Assembly: GCA_947643615.1 (NCBI GenBank)
Contig: CANRWO010000017.1
Coordinates: 1-61,885 of the forward strand
DNA length: 61,885 nucleotides
DNA from: an uncultured Lachnospiraceae bacterium
Lineage (GTDB): Bacteria; Bacillota; Clostridia; Lachnospirales; Lachnospiraceae
Direction: 5' to 3'
The translations under genes and the position numbers were made by a program. Each line of letters opens with the position of its first letter. Position 1 is the stretch's first letter. Of the stretch, positions 25,868 to 34,781 are shown piece after piece. Under the pieces are notes generated by a model. That model was given only the letters and a program-made list of their open reading frames with translations. It made no database searches and was not told the DNA's origin.

Positions 25868-27685
25868 TTATCTGGCATTGAAACGATCCAAAGCTGCCTG
25901 GTTGATCTCAATAGCTTTCTCAATGCCCATGCCCTTCAGCTGCTCAACGAATGCATCCCAAGTAGCGTCAAGGTCTTTCTCACCGGTAAATACTGCGGAA
26001 CGATACTCATTTGCAGCAGTAGTAACTTCGGACATGATTTTCTTGTACTCTGTGGTCTCATCGGGAGTCAGAGTAACAGGAGGCAGAATGGTCATCTGAA
26101 CGTCTGTCTCGTCATTCCACATATGCAGAGCTCTCTGCTGCTGCTCGGTTGCCCAGTAAGCAATGATGTAGTTAGGATCCTGAACGAATGCGCCACTCAT
26201 GTTAGCACGGCCCTTATTAGCCATAGCAACTGCGATGGAAAGCCCATCGGGGTTATTCATGATCCAGTCGCTGTATGTGATGGTTCCATCAGCGTTTCTG
26301 GTGTAATCAGTACCTTCCACACCAAAGTTGATAATTTCATGGCCAGGCTGGCTGTAGCAGTAGTTCAGGAATGCTGCAGCTACCTCAGGATGCTCACAGT
26401 CCGCAGTGATAACTGCATGTACCTTGGAAGTGATAGCATAGTCGGTAGAACCGCCTGCATAATGGATCTCGTCACCTTCGTTCAATACAGGGAACTGTAC
26501 ACCTGTCAACTCATAATTCTCGCCGTATACAGCAGGCTCTTTCCAAGCGTTGCCATTCCAAGTACCGATCTGGCCGCCGCCTGCGCCGTAAGTAACAATA
26601 GAGATAGGATCTGCGGATACATCCTTGGGAGTCAGCATGTTTGCCTGACGAACCTTACCGTCATTGGTCAGGATGTCTGCATCCAGAAGGCCGGCATCAA
26701 CCCATGCCCTCATCTGTCTCAGCCACTCTTTGTAGCCTTCCTGCATGTTACCATACATTACCTTGCCGGATTCATAATCAACATACATGCCGCCACGAAC
26801 ATTATATGCACTCAGGCACAGCTGCTCCAGGTTGGCCCAGTTCTGAGTGGTAATAGGCTTTGCAACATTCATCTTCTCTTTCACATCGGTCAGTACCGTG
26901 GTCCAGTCTTCGATGGTCACAAGCTCGTCAAGGCTATGGCCTGCTGCCTCAATGATATCCTTACGGAAGATAGGGCCAGATGTGGTCTGCAGGTAAGCGT
27001 CACCACGTGTGAAGGGGAAGCAGTAATAATGGCCGTCATCAGTCTTGATAGCTCTATCCAGGGTAGGGTTATCCTGGAGGTACTGCCACAAGTCAGCTGC
27101 AGGGCCGTCGGGAGTAATATAGTCATCCAACCAGATCAGGACGCCGTCATTCTCCGCTGCTGCAGGGCCGCCTGCATAACTAGCCGTCCACTCCCACTCA
27201 ATGATGTCAGGCAGCTCGGTGCTGGAAGTCATCAGGTTAAATGCGGTATCCGCATCGGAAGTAGGTCCGATGAACTCAACTTCGATACCGGTCTTCTCCT
27301 GCCACAGCTGTGCCCACTGGGTCATCTGTACGGACTCTGTGGTCTCAGGGTTGTTTGCTACGTTTCCGGGTAAGGACATCCAATATGTAAGCTTTACACC
27401 TGCACCGTCTGCATAGGGGTACTGGATGTAGTTACTTCTGGGTGTTGTCAAGTGGCTGGGTTTGCCCTGCTCTGCCTCGCTCAATGCGGGAAGCAGGCCA
27501 TTGCTATCGTCAGCTGCCGCACTGCTGGAATCAGCGGGTGCTGCGCTGCTGGATGCAGCGGGTGCACTGCTGGAATCAGCGGGTGCACTGCTGGATGCGT
27601 TGCTGCCATCATCGCCGCCGCAGCCTGCCAGCATGGAAACTGCCAGTACGGAAGCTGTTGCAACAGACAAAAACTTCTTCTTCAT
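25868..27685 (-). CDS. Sugar-binding lipoprotein (LplA-type) of the pectin operon
   Basis: A 605-residue extracellular solute-binding protein. The lipobox LAGC follows a 20-residue signal. After the acylated Cys comes a Ser/Ala/Pro-rich linker of about 40 residues, encoded by repeats of ~30 bp near 27516-27600, then a large two-lobe binding domain. It captures an oligosaccharide, probably a rhamnogalacturonan or galacturonate fragment, and passes it to the two permeases. The ATG at 27685 has an AGGAGG site; the earlier in-frame start at 27709 would put that site inside the gene. Its promoter is at 27762-27790. Confidence 0.93.
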   Translation of the reverse strand: MKKKFLSVATASVLAVSMLAGCGGDDGSNASSSAPADSSSAPAASSSAAPADSSSAAADDSNGLLPALSEAEQGKPSHLTTPRSNYIQYPYADGAGVKLTYWMSLPGNVANNPETTESVQMTQWAQLWQEKTGIEVEFIGPTSDADTAFNLMTSSTELPDIIEWEWTASYAGGPAAAENDGVLIWLDDYITPDGPAADLWQYLQDNPTLDRAIKTDDGHYYCFPFTRGDAYLQTTSGPIFRKDIIEAAGHSLDELVTIEDWTTVLTDVKEKMNVAKPITTQNWANLEQLCLSAYNVRGGMYVDYESGKVMYGNMQEGYKEWLRQMRAWVDAGLLDADILTNDGKVRQANMLTPKDVSADPISIVTYGAGGGQIGTWNGNAWKEPAVYGENYELTGVQFPVLNEGDEIHYAGGSTDYAITSKVHAVITADCEHPEVAAAFLNYCYSQPGHEIINFGVEGTDYTRNADGTITYSDWIMNNPDGLSIAVAMANKGRANMSGAFVQDPNYIIAYWATEQQQRALHMWNDETDVQMTILPPVTLTPDETTEYKKIMSEVTTAANEYRSAVFTGEKDLDATWDAFVEQLKGMGIEKAIEINQAALDRFNAR

Positions 27686-27761
27686 TTTTTTCCTCCTGTT
27701 TTCGCTCAAAAAAGCTTTTTACGTATACATTCTGAATCAATCAAAATGTAAGTACTTTCAT

Positions 27762-27790
27762 ATTATATAACATATGCACATAAAAGGCAA
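27762..27790 (-). promoter_or_regulatory. Promoter of the pectin operon
   Basis: TTGCCT (27790-27785), a 17-bp spacer and a perfect TATAAT (27767-27762), about 75 bp upstream of the binding-protein start. No regulator gene lies next to the operon. Confidence 0.7.
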
Positions 27791-27873
27791 TGTTTTTTAT
27801 AATTTTTTTTCTATTTTTACAAATATGTACAAAGGCATAGAGCAATTTGCCACTATAACCCCCCCATTTTTTG

Positions 27874-28158
27874 TCACATTTGCTCTATTTGTCCAACAGG
27901 GGATTCAGTCGCTTTTTCATAGCTGTCCAAAATCGTTTTTTGGATGCTGTCCCTGGTGGCAGAATTGATCGGGTGGGCAATATCGCGGTACTCCCCGTCC
28001 CCCGCCTTTTTGCTGGGCATTGCGATAAACAGGCCTTTATCGCCTTCTATGACCTTGATGTCATGTACCACAAACTCATCGTCCAGCGTAATGGAAACGA
28101 TGGCTTTCATCTTCCCTTCTTTTGTAATTTTTCGCACTCGCACATCTGTAATCTGCAT
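27874..28158 (-). CDS. spoVG: SpoVG, septation / sporulation regulator
   Basis: A 94-residue protein starting [10 protein letters not shown], the expected SpoVG start, with [10 protein letters not shown] near the end. SpoVG is a small nucleic-acid-binding regulator that affects asymmetric division, capsule and other traits. An earlier in-frame start at 28182 lacks a ribosome-binding site, whereas GAGAGGAA precedes the chosen ATG. It lies 48 bp after glgD. In Bacillus subtilis spoVG is followed by glmU and prs; here sugar nucleotidyltransferase genes also adjoin it, but upstream. Confidence 0.96.
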   Translation of the reverse strand: MQITDVRVRKITKEGKMKAIVSITLDDEFVVHDIKVIEGDKGLFIAMPSKKAGDGEYRDIAHPINSATRDSIQKTILDSYEKATESPVGQIEQM

Positions 28159-28206
28159 ATTTCCTCTCATTCCGACGCACATGCGTCATAAAACCTGTAA
28201 ATCTCC

Positions 28207-29331
28207 TTAGATCACGTACCTGTCATTGCGCTCCACCACAATGCGGATTCTGCCCGGTTCTTCGGTATATGTAGAATTGGCGCGGATCGTGTCGCGGCTT
28301 TCCACAATGCAGTTTTCTATACGGGTATTGTCCCCGATGTATACGTCATTCAGGATGATGGAATTCCTGATCACGCAATTATTGCCTATGTAGCACTTTT
28401 TAAATATAACGGAATTTTCCACCACGCCGTTCACAATGCAGCCGCTTGCCATCAGGCTGTTCCTGACCTGGGACCCCACGTTGTACTTGGCGGGGGGCAG
28501 GTCGTCCACCTTGGAATAAATATCCGGGTACTGCTTGAAGAAATAATCCCTCACCTCCGGCTTCAGGAAATCCATATTGGTGCCGTAATAATCCTCCACG
28601 GACGCGATATTTCTCCAGTAATCCTTCATCTTGTAGCCGTATATCCTCTTCACATCCTTATATCGGATGAGGATATCCCTGACAAAATCATATCTGTCTT
28701 CCTCCGCACATTTCTCAATCATCTCGATCAGCTGGCGGCGGCGCAGCACATATATGCCGCAGGAGACCGTCCTGCTCTTGGCCAGTAACGGCTTTTCCTC
28801 TAACTCCTCGATCCGGCTTTCCTCGTTCATGCGGATGGTCCCGAAGCGTTCTATATTGGTATCGGAATCCATATCGCGGCACACCACCGTAATGTCTGCC
28901 TTCTTTTCGATGTGATACTCCAACACCTTATTAAAGTCCATCTTGTACACGCCGTCCCCGGATGCAATCACCACATAGGGTTCGTGGCTGCTTTTCAAAA
29001 AGGAAAGGTTCTGGTATATGGCATCTGCCGTCCCCCTGTACCAGTTGGCGTTCTCCGCAGTCACCGCAGGGGTAAATACAAAAAGGCCTCCCTGCTTTCG
29101 TCCGAAATCCCACCATTTGGAAGAGCTCAAATGCTCATTCAGGCTTCTGGCATTGTACTGCGTGAAGACCGCCACCTTCTGTATATGGGAGTTCGACATG
29201 TTGCTTAAAGTAAAATCTATGCTGCGGTAACTTCCGGCTATGGGCATGGCACAGATGGCTCTCTTCTGTGACAGTTCCTTCATCCTGTGATTGTTGCCGC
29301 CCGCTAAAATAATTCCAATTGCTCTCACCAC
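28207..29331 (-). CDS. glgD: GlgD, glucose-1-phosphate adenylyltransferase second subunit
   Basis: A 374-residue paralogue of GlgC. The nucleotide-binding start is AGGNNHRMKELSQKRA, where GlgC has the active [18 protein letters not shown], so the GlgD loop is altered as in other Firmicute GlgD proteins. A left-handed beta-helix of hexapeptide repeats forms the C-terminal third. In Firmicutes GlgC and GlgD make a heterotetramer for ADP-glucose synthesis. The GTG start shares one base with the glgC stop codon, so translation is coupled. A second GTG directly after it is an alternative start. Confidence 0.94.
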   Translation of the reverse strand: MVRAIGIILAGGNNHRMKELSQKRAICAMPIAGSYRSIDFTLSNMSNSHIQKVAVFTQYNARSLNEHLSSSKWWDFGRKQGGLFVFTPAVTAENANWYRGTADAIYQNLSFLKSSHEPYVVIASGDGVYKMDFNKVLEYHIEKKADITVVCRDMDSDTNIERFGTIRMNEESRIEELEEKPLLAKSRTVSCGIYVLRRRQLIEMIEKCAEEDRYDFVRDILIRYKDVKRIYGYKMKDYWRNIASVEDYYGTNMDFLKPEVRDYFFKQYPDIYSKVDDLPPAKYNVGSQVRNSLMASGCIVNGVVENSVIFKKCYIGNNCVIRNSIILNDVYIGDNTRIENCIVESRDTIRANSTYTEEPGRIRIVVERNDRYVI

Positions 29332-30599
29332 TATTCACCTGCCTTAATCAAAGTTTTGCCGCTTGCAAGAGAAGCATCCGTATAGTCCGCCGCCGTCGTA
29401 ACCCCAAAGATCACCGTGTTTTTCCCCACCGTTATGCCATCGGGGATCACACTCTTTTCGCCTATTGTCACAATGCCATGGTTATAAATATGGGGCGCCG
29501 TATCGTTTTCAGCCTCATCCCCCATCCCAAGCCTTACATGGCTGCCGATTTCGGCATCCTCCGCAATGATCGCTTTATTTAACTGGCAGCCGTCGCCGAT
29601 CTGCGTCCTGTTCATGACAATGGAATCCCGGATTACCGTCCCTTTCCCCACAGTGACGCCACATCCGATAACGGAATTGTACACTTCTCCGAAAACATTG
29701 GTCCCTTCCCCGATAATGCTCCTCTCCACCACACTGTTCTCGGACAGGTACTGGGGCGGCTGGATCTCACTGCCGGTATATATCTTCCAATATTCCTCAT
29801 ACAGATTAAATTCAGGGACAATATCGATCAGCTCCATATTGGCTTCCCAATAGGAATTTAAAGTGCCCACATCCTTCCAATAACCCGTAAACTCATATGC
29901 ATACAAAGGTGAACCCTGTTTATGGCAGTACGGGATCACATGCTTGCCAAAATCCAGCGCAGGTTGGTCTGCCATAGCCATCAGGGCATTTTTCAAAGTC
30001 TTCCAGTTGAATATGTAGATGCCCATGCTGGCCAGATTGCTCCTGGGGTGTTCCGGCTTCTCCTCAAACTCCGTGATCCTTCTGTTTTCGTCGGCGATCA
30101 TAATGCCGAACCGGCTCGCTTCCTCCATGGGCACCGGCATAACCGCAATGGTTACCTCCGCTCCGTTGGCCTTATGGAAATCCAGCATGACTTCATAGTC
30201 CATTTTGTAGATATGGTCACCGGAAAGGATCAATACATATTCGGGATGAAACCCTTCCATATATTCCATGTTCTGATAAATCGCATTCGCCGTACCGGTA
30301 TACCATTCGCTGTTGCTGCTCTTTTCATAAGGGGGAAGCACGGTAACACCGCCGATATTGCGGTCCAGATCCCAGGGGATACCGATTCCGATATGTGTGT
30401 TTAACCTGAGAGGCCGATACTGCGTCAAAACGCCTACCGTATCCACCCCCGAATTAATACAGTTAGAGAGAGGAAAATCAATTATACGGTATTTCCCCCC
30501 AAAAGCTACAGCAGGCTTTGCTACCTTGGAAGTAAGCACTCCCAGCCGGCTGCCCTGTCCGCCCGCCAACAACATGGCAATCATTTCTTTTTTAATCAT
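29331..30599 (-). CDS. glgC: GlgC, glucose-1-phosphate adenylyltransferase
   Basis: A 422-residue enzyme that makes ADP-glucose from ATP and glucose 1-phosphate for glycogen synthesis. The pyrophosphorylase start GGQGSRLG, the [13 protein letters not shown] block and the SGDHIYKMD metal site are intact, followed by a beta-helix domain. The ATG follows a GAGGTGATG site. An extended -10 promoter is upstream at 30643-30651. It precedes glgD and spoVG in one operon. Confidence 0.97.
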   Translation of the reverse strand: MIKKEMIAMLLAGGQGSRLGVLTSKVAKPAVAFGGKYRIIDFPLSNCINSGVDTVGVLTQYRPLRLNTHIGIGIPWDLDRNIGGVTVLPPYEKSSNSEWYTGTANAIYQNMEYMEGFHPEYVLILSGDHIYKMDYEVMLDFHKANGAEVTIAVMPVPMEEASRFGIMIADENRRITEFEEKPEHPRSNLASMGIYIFNWKTLKNALMAMADQPALDFGKHVIPYCHKQGSPLYAYEFTGYWKDVGTLNSYWEANMELIDIVPEFNLYEEYWKIYTGSEIQPPQYLSENSVVERSIIGEGTNVFGEVYNSVIGCGVTVGKGTVIRDSIVMNRTQIGDGCQLNKAIIAEDAEIGSHVRLGMGDEAENDTAPHIYNHGIVTIGEKSVIPDGITVGKNTVIFGVTTAADYTDASLASGKTLIKAGE

Positions 30600-30927
30600 G
30601 TCATCACCTCTATCTAGCCTTTTACCCGTTTTAGGTATACAAATTATAGCACATCATCCTTTTAAAGGAAACATTTTCTCTACAAAAATGTCAATTTTTT
30701 TGAATTTTTCAGATACTTTTTGTCTATTCCATCTAATTTTTCTATTTTTGTATTCTTTTTTAGCCATCTTATTTTGCCGCCCCGCATCTCAAGCATGTCC
30801 CTTTTCAATTTATTTCTTTTTTATTTGTTTTTTCCAATTTATGTGCTTATAATAAAGATATGTTCATATTCTGGATATAGTAATATCTTGGATATAAAAC
30901 AAAAACGACAAGGAAGTGCAGCAAATT
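30600..30927. promoter_or_regulatory. Divergent promoter region between glgC and murC
   Basis: This AT-rich stretch holds an extended -10 box TGCTATAAT on the minus strand (30651-30643) for glgC. On the plus strand TTGTTT (30825-30830), a 17-bp spacer and TATAAT (30848-30853) drive murC. The central 150 bp are T-rich and show no open reading frame or other clear feature. Confidence 0.65.
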
Positions 30928-32307
30928 ATGTATCAGATAAGCTTTTCAAATCCCTCTTCTATTTATTTCGTAGGAATCGGGGGCACCAGCATGAGCGGAC
31001 TGGCAGTGATCCTGGCGGAGGCGGGTTTCACCGTTTCCGGTTCTGACCGGTCCCACAGCGCCCTTACCGATATGCTGGAATCAAAGGGGATTACAGTATT
31101 TTATGGACAAAGGCCCGAAAATATTACTGGCTCTATTGACTGCGTGGTGTTCACCAGCGCCATTTCCAGGGACAATCCGGAATATATCGCCGCCCACAGC
31201 CTGAACATTCCCTGCCTCACCAGGGCAGAGCTTTTAGGGCAAATCATGAAAAACTACGGCACACCTGTGGCCGTCAGCGGCACCCACGGGAAGACCACTA
31301 CCACCTCCATGATCAGCCAGATCCTGCTTCAGGCAGATATGGATCCCACTCTTTCCATCGGCGGCATCCTGAAATCTGCCGGCGGCAATATCCGTGTGGG
31401 AAAGTCTGAATATTTTGTGGCGGAAGCCTGTGAATACACCAACAGCTTTCTGAGCTTTTTCCCCAAAATAGCAGTCATACTTAATATTGAGGAAGACCAC
31501 CTGGACTTTTTTAAAGACCTGGCGGATATCCGGAGCTCATTCCGCAAATTTGCCCAGCTGCTGCCCCGGGACGGATATCTTGTGATCAATGCCGGAATCC
31601 CTGATTATCAGGAAATCATCCGGGGCCTTTCCTGTAAAGTGCTGACTTTCGGGTTAGACCAGGGTGCGGACTATTACCCTTCCGACATTCAGTATGATGA
31701 AAAGGGGAATCCCTGCTTTACCCTGCATTTTGCGGATGGTTCCTGTACACAGGTGGATTTGCAGGTACCGGGGCGCCATAATATGGCAAACTCCCTGGCC
31801 GCTGCCGCTGTGGCGGATCTTCTCTCCATTGGCAAAAGCTGCATGGCCCAGGCCCTGCATGACTTCACCGGGACGGACCGGCGGTTTGAGTACAAAGGGA
31901 CCATAGGCGGGGTCACCGTGATCGACGATTTTTCCCACCACCCCACGGAAATCACCGCCGCCCTGGAGGCAGCTTCGCGTTATCCCCACAAGACGCTCTG
32001 GTGCGTGTTCCAACCCCATACCTACAGCCGTACCAAAGCTTTCCTGAAAGATTTCGCCAAGGCTCTGTCATTGGCTGACAAAATCATTCTGGCCGATATT
32101 TACGCGGCGCGGGAAACAGATACGCTGGGGATCAGTTCCGAGACGCTGCAACAGGAAATACAGGCCTTGGGGCATGAATGCTATTATTTTCCCTCTTTTG
32201 ATGAGATTGAGAATTTCTTACTGGAAAATTGCCTAAAGGGTGATATGTTGATAACTATGGGAGCGGGCGATGTCGTGAAAATCGGAGAAACCATACTCGG
32301 GAAATAA
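30928..32307 (+). CDS. murC: UDP-N-acetylmuramate--L-alanine ligase MurC
   Basis: A 459-residue cytosolic enzyme adding L-Ala to UDP-MurNAc in peptidoglycan synthesis. The N-terminal GIGGTSMSGLA binds the UDP-sugar, the ATP loop GTHGKTTTT is at 118-126, and DDFSHHPTEI marks the C-terminal domain. A GTG four codons earlier (30916) is possible but lies too close to AAGGAA; the ATG at 30928 is preferred. It reads away from glgC and is followed by the DnaA-box region. Confidence 0.97.
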   Translation: MYQISFSNPSSIYFVGIGGTSMSGLAVILAEAGFTVSGSDRSHSALTDMLESKGITVFYGQRPENITGSIDCVVFTSAISRDNPEYIAAHSLNIPCLTRAELLGQIMKNYGTPVAVSGTHGKTTTTSMISQILLQADMDPTLSIGGILKSAGGNIRVGKSEYFVAEACEYTNSFLSFFPKIAVILNIEEDHLDFFKDLADIRSSFRKFAQLLPRDGYLVINAGIPDYQEIIRGLSCKVLTFGLDQGADYYPSDIQYDEKGNPCFTLHFADGSCTQVDLQVPGRHNMANSLAAAAVADLLSIGKSCMAQALHDFTGTDRRFEYKGTIGGVTVIDDFSHHPTEITAALEAASRYPHKTLWCVFQPHTYSRTKAFLKDFAKALSLADKIILADIYAARETDTLGISSETLQQEIQALGHECYYFPSFDEIENFLLENCLKGDMLITMGAGDVVKIGETILGK

Positions 32308-32454
32308 TTGTCCACATTATCCACAGAACCGTGAGAAAAAAGGCTTTCAGGTCCTGTGGATATTTTATGCTTCCATGTGGATAAATTTTTGTTTGGATCT
32401 TGCCGCGTTGCGGTAGGTTATTGATGTTTATCCACAATTTCCACGCTGTCCACA
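32308..32454. promoter_or_regulatory. Cluster of DnaA boxes upstream of the DnaD-type gene
   Basis: Three perfect TTATCCACA boxes occur at 32317-32325 (+), 32376-32384 (-) and 32428-32436 (+). Near matches lie at 32308-32316 (+), 32355-32363 (-) and 32446-32454 (+, two mismatches). Six sites in 147 bp is far above chance. The cluster could control the downstream helicase-loading genes, store DnaA, or act in replication; dnaA itself is not in the window. Confidence 0.85.
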
Positions 32455-32521
32455 TTTTTCTCTCTCCCTTGTGTTTACAAGGCTTTCCGGCATAATTACT
32501 ATTTCTTTTTGCAAAGCCTTA

Positions 32522-32530
32522 TGCTATACT
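32522..32530 (+). promoter_or_regulatory. Possible extended -10 promoter of the DnaD-type gene
   Basis: TGCTATACT, an extended -10, stands about 40 bp upstream of the ATG. No good -35 box is seen, and the DnaA boxes begin about 70 bp further upstream. Confidence 0.45.
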
Positions 32531-32569
32531 TTGACTACTTTAAATTTTCCGGAAGGAAGGACAACCGCC

Positions 32570-33748
32570 ATGGCGCCATTGACAATCTACAAGGACAGCG
32601 ATATCAATTCCACTGTTGTATCCAATCTTTTTATTGACGAATATATGGGAGCGGCCAACGATGCACAGCTGAAGATATATCTCTATCTTCTCCGCATGAT
32701 GAGCTCACAGCTGGCTACCAGTGTGTCCGATATCGCGGACAAGTTCAACCATACCGAGAAGGACGTAGTGCGCGCCTTGAAATATTGGGAAAAACAGGGA
32801 CTCTTAAGCCTGGACTACGACGAGGACAAGAGCCTGTCAGGAATCCACATCCGGGATCTTTCCGGGGACAAGGTTCCCGGCAGGAAGGCAAAGCCTGCCC
32901 CTACTTTTGTGCCCATGCCCACAGTCTCCGCCGGGAGGCAATCCCCTGCCGCCGGGTATTCCGCAGAGATACCCGGGGACGGGCATACGGAGCTGCCTTC
33001 CCTGTCTCCTGCGGAAATGGCCCTTACTGCCCTGCCTTCCCCGGAGGATGGAGCTGCGGCCCGCTATGAAAAACCTGTTTATTCCGCGGATCAGCTCCGT
33101 GAGTTCCGTAACCGCCAGGACACCGCCCAACTATTGTTTATAGCCGAATCCTATATCGGGAAACCCCTGACCCCCTCGGAGGTAAAGTCCATTCTTTTCT
33201 TTACGGACACCCTCCGCTTCTCCCAGGACCTGATCGACCACCTGTTGCAATATTGCGTGGAGAGGGGCAAGAAGAATTTCAGGTATATCGAGAAAGTTGC
33301 GGTCAGCTGGGCAGAAGAAGGCATTACTACCCCTGAACAGGCGCAGGCTGTCTCCGCCGGTTATGACAAAAGAGTATATTCCATAATGAAGGCGCTTGGG
33401 AAAAACAGTATCCCTACGGACACGGAACTTTCTTTTATTAACCGCTGGACCACAGATTATTCCTTCAACCCTGATATCATTTTTGAGGCCTGCCAGCGTA
33501 CGGTGCTCAATACCGACAGAAACCGTTTCCAATATGCCGACAGGATGCTCTCCATGTGGAAGGAACAAAACGTACAAAGCACGGAGGATATCGCGAAGCT
33601 GGACGAGGCCTACCATAAAAGCAAAAAGAACATGGGAAGGCCGTCGGATATGGATTCCGCTTCCCGCAGGCCGGTAAACCGCTTTAACCAGTTTACACAG
33701 AATACCTACGATTTTGAAGCCCTGGAAAAGAAATTGTTAAGCAACTGA
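32570..33748 (+). CDS. DnaD-domain replication initiation / primosome protein
   Basis: A 392-residue protein. The first ~100 residues form a winged-helix part (AQLKIYLYLLRMM, then FNHTEKDVVRALKYWEKQGLL). A Pro/Ala-rich linker spans about 110-180. The rest is DnaD/DnaB C-terminal-like material (TPSEVKSILFFTDTLRFSQDLIDHLLQYC and a second copy). In low-GC Gram-positives such proteins help open DNA and load the replicative helicase. The ATG at 32570 is chosen over a TTG at 32471, because AAGGAAGG precedes it and the upstream frame crosses the promoter. It is followed after 22 bp by the DnaC-type gene. Confidence 0.9.
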   Translation: MAPLTIYKDSDINSTVVSNLFIDEYMGAANDAQLKIYLYLLRMMSSQLATSVSDIADKFNHTEKDVVRALKYWEKQGLLSLDYDEDKSLSGIHIRDLSGDKVPGRKAKPAPTFVPMPTVSAGRQSPAAGYSAEIPGDGHTELPSLSPAEMALTALPSPEDGAAARYEKPVYSADQLREFRNRQDTAQLLFIAESYIGKPLTPSEVKSILFFTDTLRFSQDLIDHLLQYCVERGKKNFRYIEKVAVSWAEEGITTPEQAQAVSAGYDKRVYSIMKALGKNSIPTDTELSFINRWTTDYSFNPDIIFEACQRTVLNTDRNRFQYADRMLSMWKEQNVQSTEDIAKLDEAYHKSKKNMGRPSDMDSASRRPVNRFNQFTQNTYDFEALEKKLLSN

Positions 33749-33770
33749 TAATCACCGGAAAGGAATCCTC

Positions 33771-34739
33771 ATGGCACTTACCAATTCCCAGTATGAATCA
33801 ATTATGAGAGGCTACGAACGCAGGCGTGATATCAGCCGCTCCCTGGTGGCATCCAGGCAGGAAGAAATATATCGTGAGATACCCGGTTACAGGCAGCTGG
33901 AAGATTCCGTGAGTTCCGTTTCCGTGAATGCCGCCCGCATGGTATTATCAGGGAATGACGAGGCTTTATTGAAGCTCCACGAATCCCTGGATGACATTTC
34001 CGCGCAAAAGAAACGGCTGCTCCGGGACGCCGGCTATCCCGAAAACTATCTGGAGCCGGTTTACGAATGCCCTGACTGCCAAGATACCGGTTATATCAGC
34101 AGCGGCGACGGCCGAAAGGAAAAATGCCGATGCTTCCGCCTGCAGGAGGTTTCTATCTTATACGACCAGTCAAATATCCGGGAAATGATCTCAAGGGAAA
34201 ATTTCGCGACGCTTTCCTACGACCATTACCAAGGGGAAGACCTTCTCCGGTTTAAGGCCGCGGTTTCAGCAAGCCTCAATTTTATACAAAACTTCAAAGA
34301 AGACTACCATAATCTCCTTTTTTATGGTACAGTAGGTACTGGAAAAAGCTTTTTGTCAGGCTGTATTGCCAATGAGCTGATCGGCGGCGGATATTCCGTC
34401 ATCTATTTCAGTGCCCTGAGCCTTTTTGAGTGCCTGGCATATTACAGCTTTGACCCCAAAGAGAAAGCCAGGCTTCACAGTTTTTATGAAGACATATACG
34501 GCTGCGACCTGCTGGTCATCGACGACCTTGGGACGGAGACCACCAATGCTTTCATTAACTCACAGCTGTTTGCATGCCTTAACGAGCGGCAGCTGAGAAG
34601 AAATGCCACCGTAATTTCTACCAACCTGAATCTTGAGGAACTGCAGGCACGCTATTCCGACAGAATTTTTTCTCGTCTTACCAGCAATTATACATTTTGT
34701 AAATTGACCGGAGCAGACATACGTATTTCCAGGCTGTAA
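33771..34739 (+). CDS. Helicase loader ATPase, DnaC/DnaI type
   Basis: A 322-residue AAA+ protein that should load the replicative helicase. Walker A is GTVGTGKS (186-193) and Walker B is LLVIDDLGTE. Before the ATPase domain there is a cysteine pair-of-pairs, CPDC (100-103) and CRC (119-121), a probable zinc site like that in DnaI. The ATG follows AAAGGA. With the preceding DnaD-type gene it forms a two-gene primosome operon, and prs follows 42 bp downstream. Confidence 0.93.
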   Translation: MALTNSQYESIMRGYERRRDISRSLVASRQEEIYREIPGYRQLEDSVSSVSVNAARMVLSGNDEALLKLHESLDDISAQKKRLLRDAGYPENYLEPVYECPDCQDTGYISSGDGRKEKCRCFRLQEVSILYDQSNIREMISRENFATLSYDHYQGEDLLRFKAAVSASLNFIQNFKEDYHNLLFYGTVGTGKSFLSGCIANELIGGGYSVIYFSALSLFECLAYYSFDPKEKARLHSFYEDIYGCDLLVIDDLGTETTNAFINSQLFACLNERQLRRNATVISTNLNLEELQARYSDRIFSRLTSNYTFCKLTGADIRISRL

Positions 34740-34781
34740 TATAAAACAATATTACCTACCAGAAAGCGAGGACAATTTTTC

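Noticed and set aside
26123..27373. A 416-codon open frame on the plus strand
   Set aside because: Antisense to the sugar-binding lipoprotein, which has all expected signals.
32308..32454. Main chromosomal replication origin
   Set aside because: DnaA boxes are present, but dnaA, dnaN and rpmH are not, and no clear AT-rich unwinding element with repeats was recognised. Kept only as a DnaA-box cluster.
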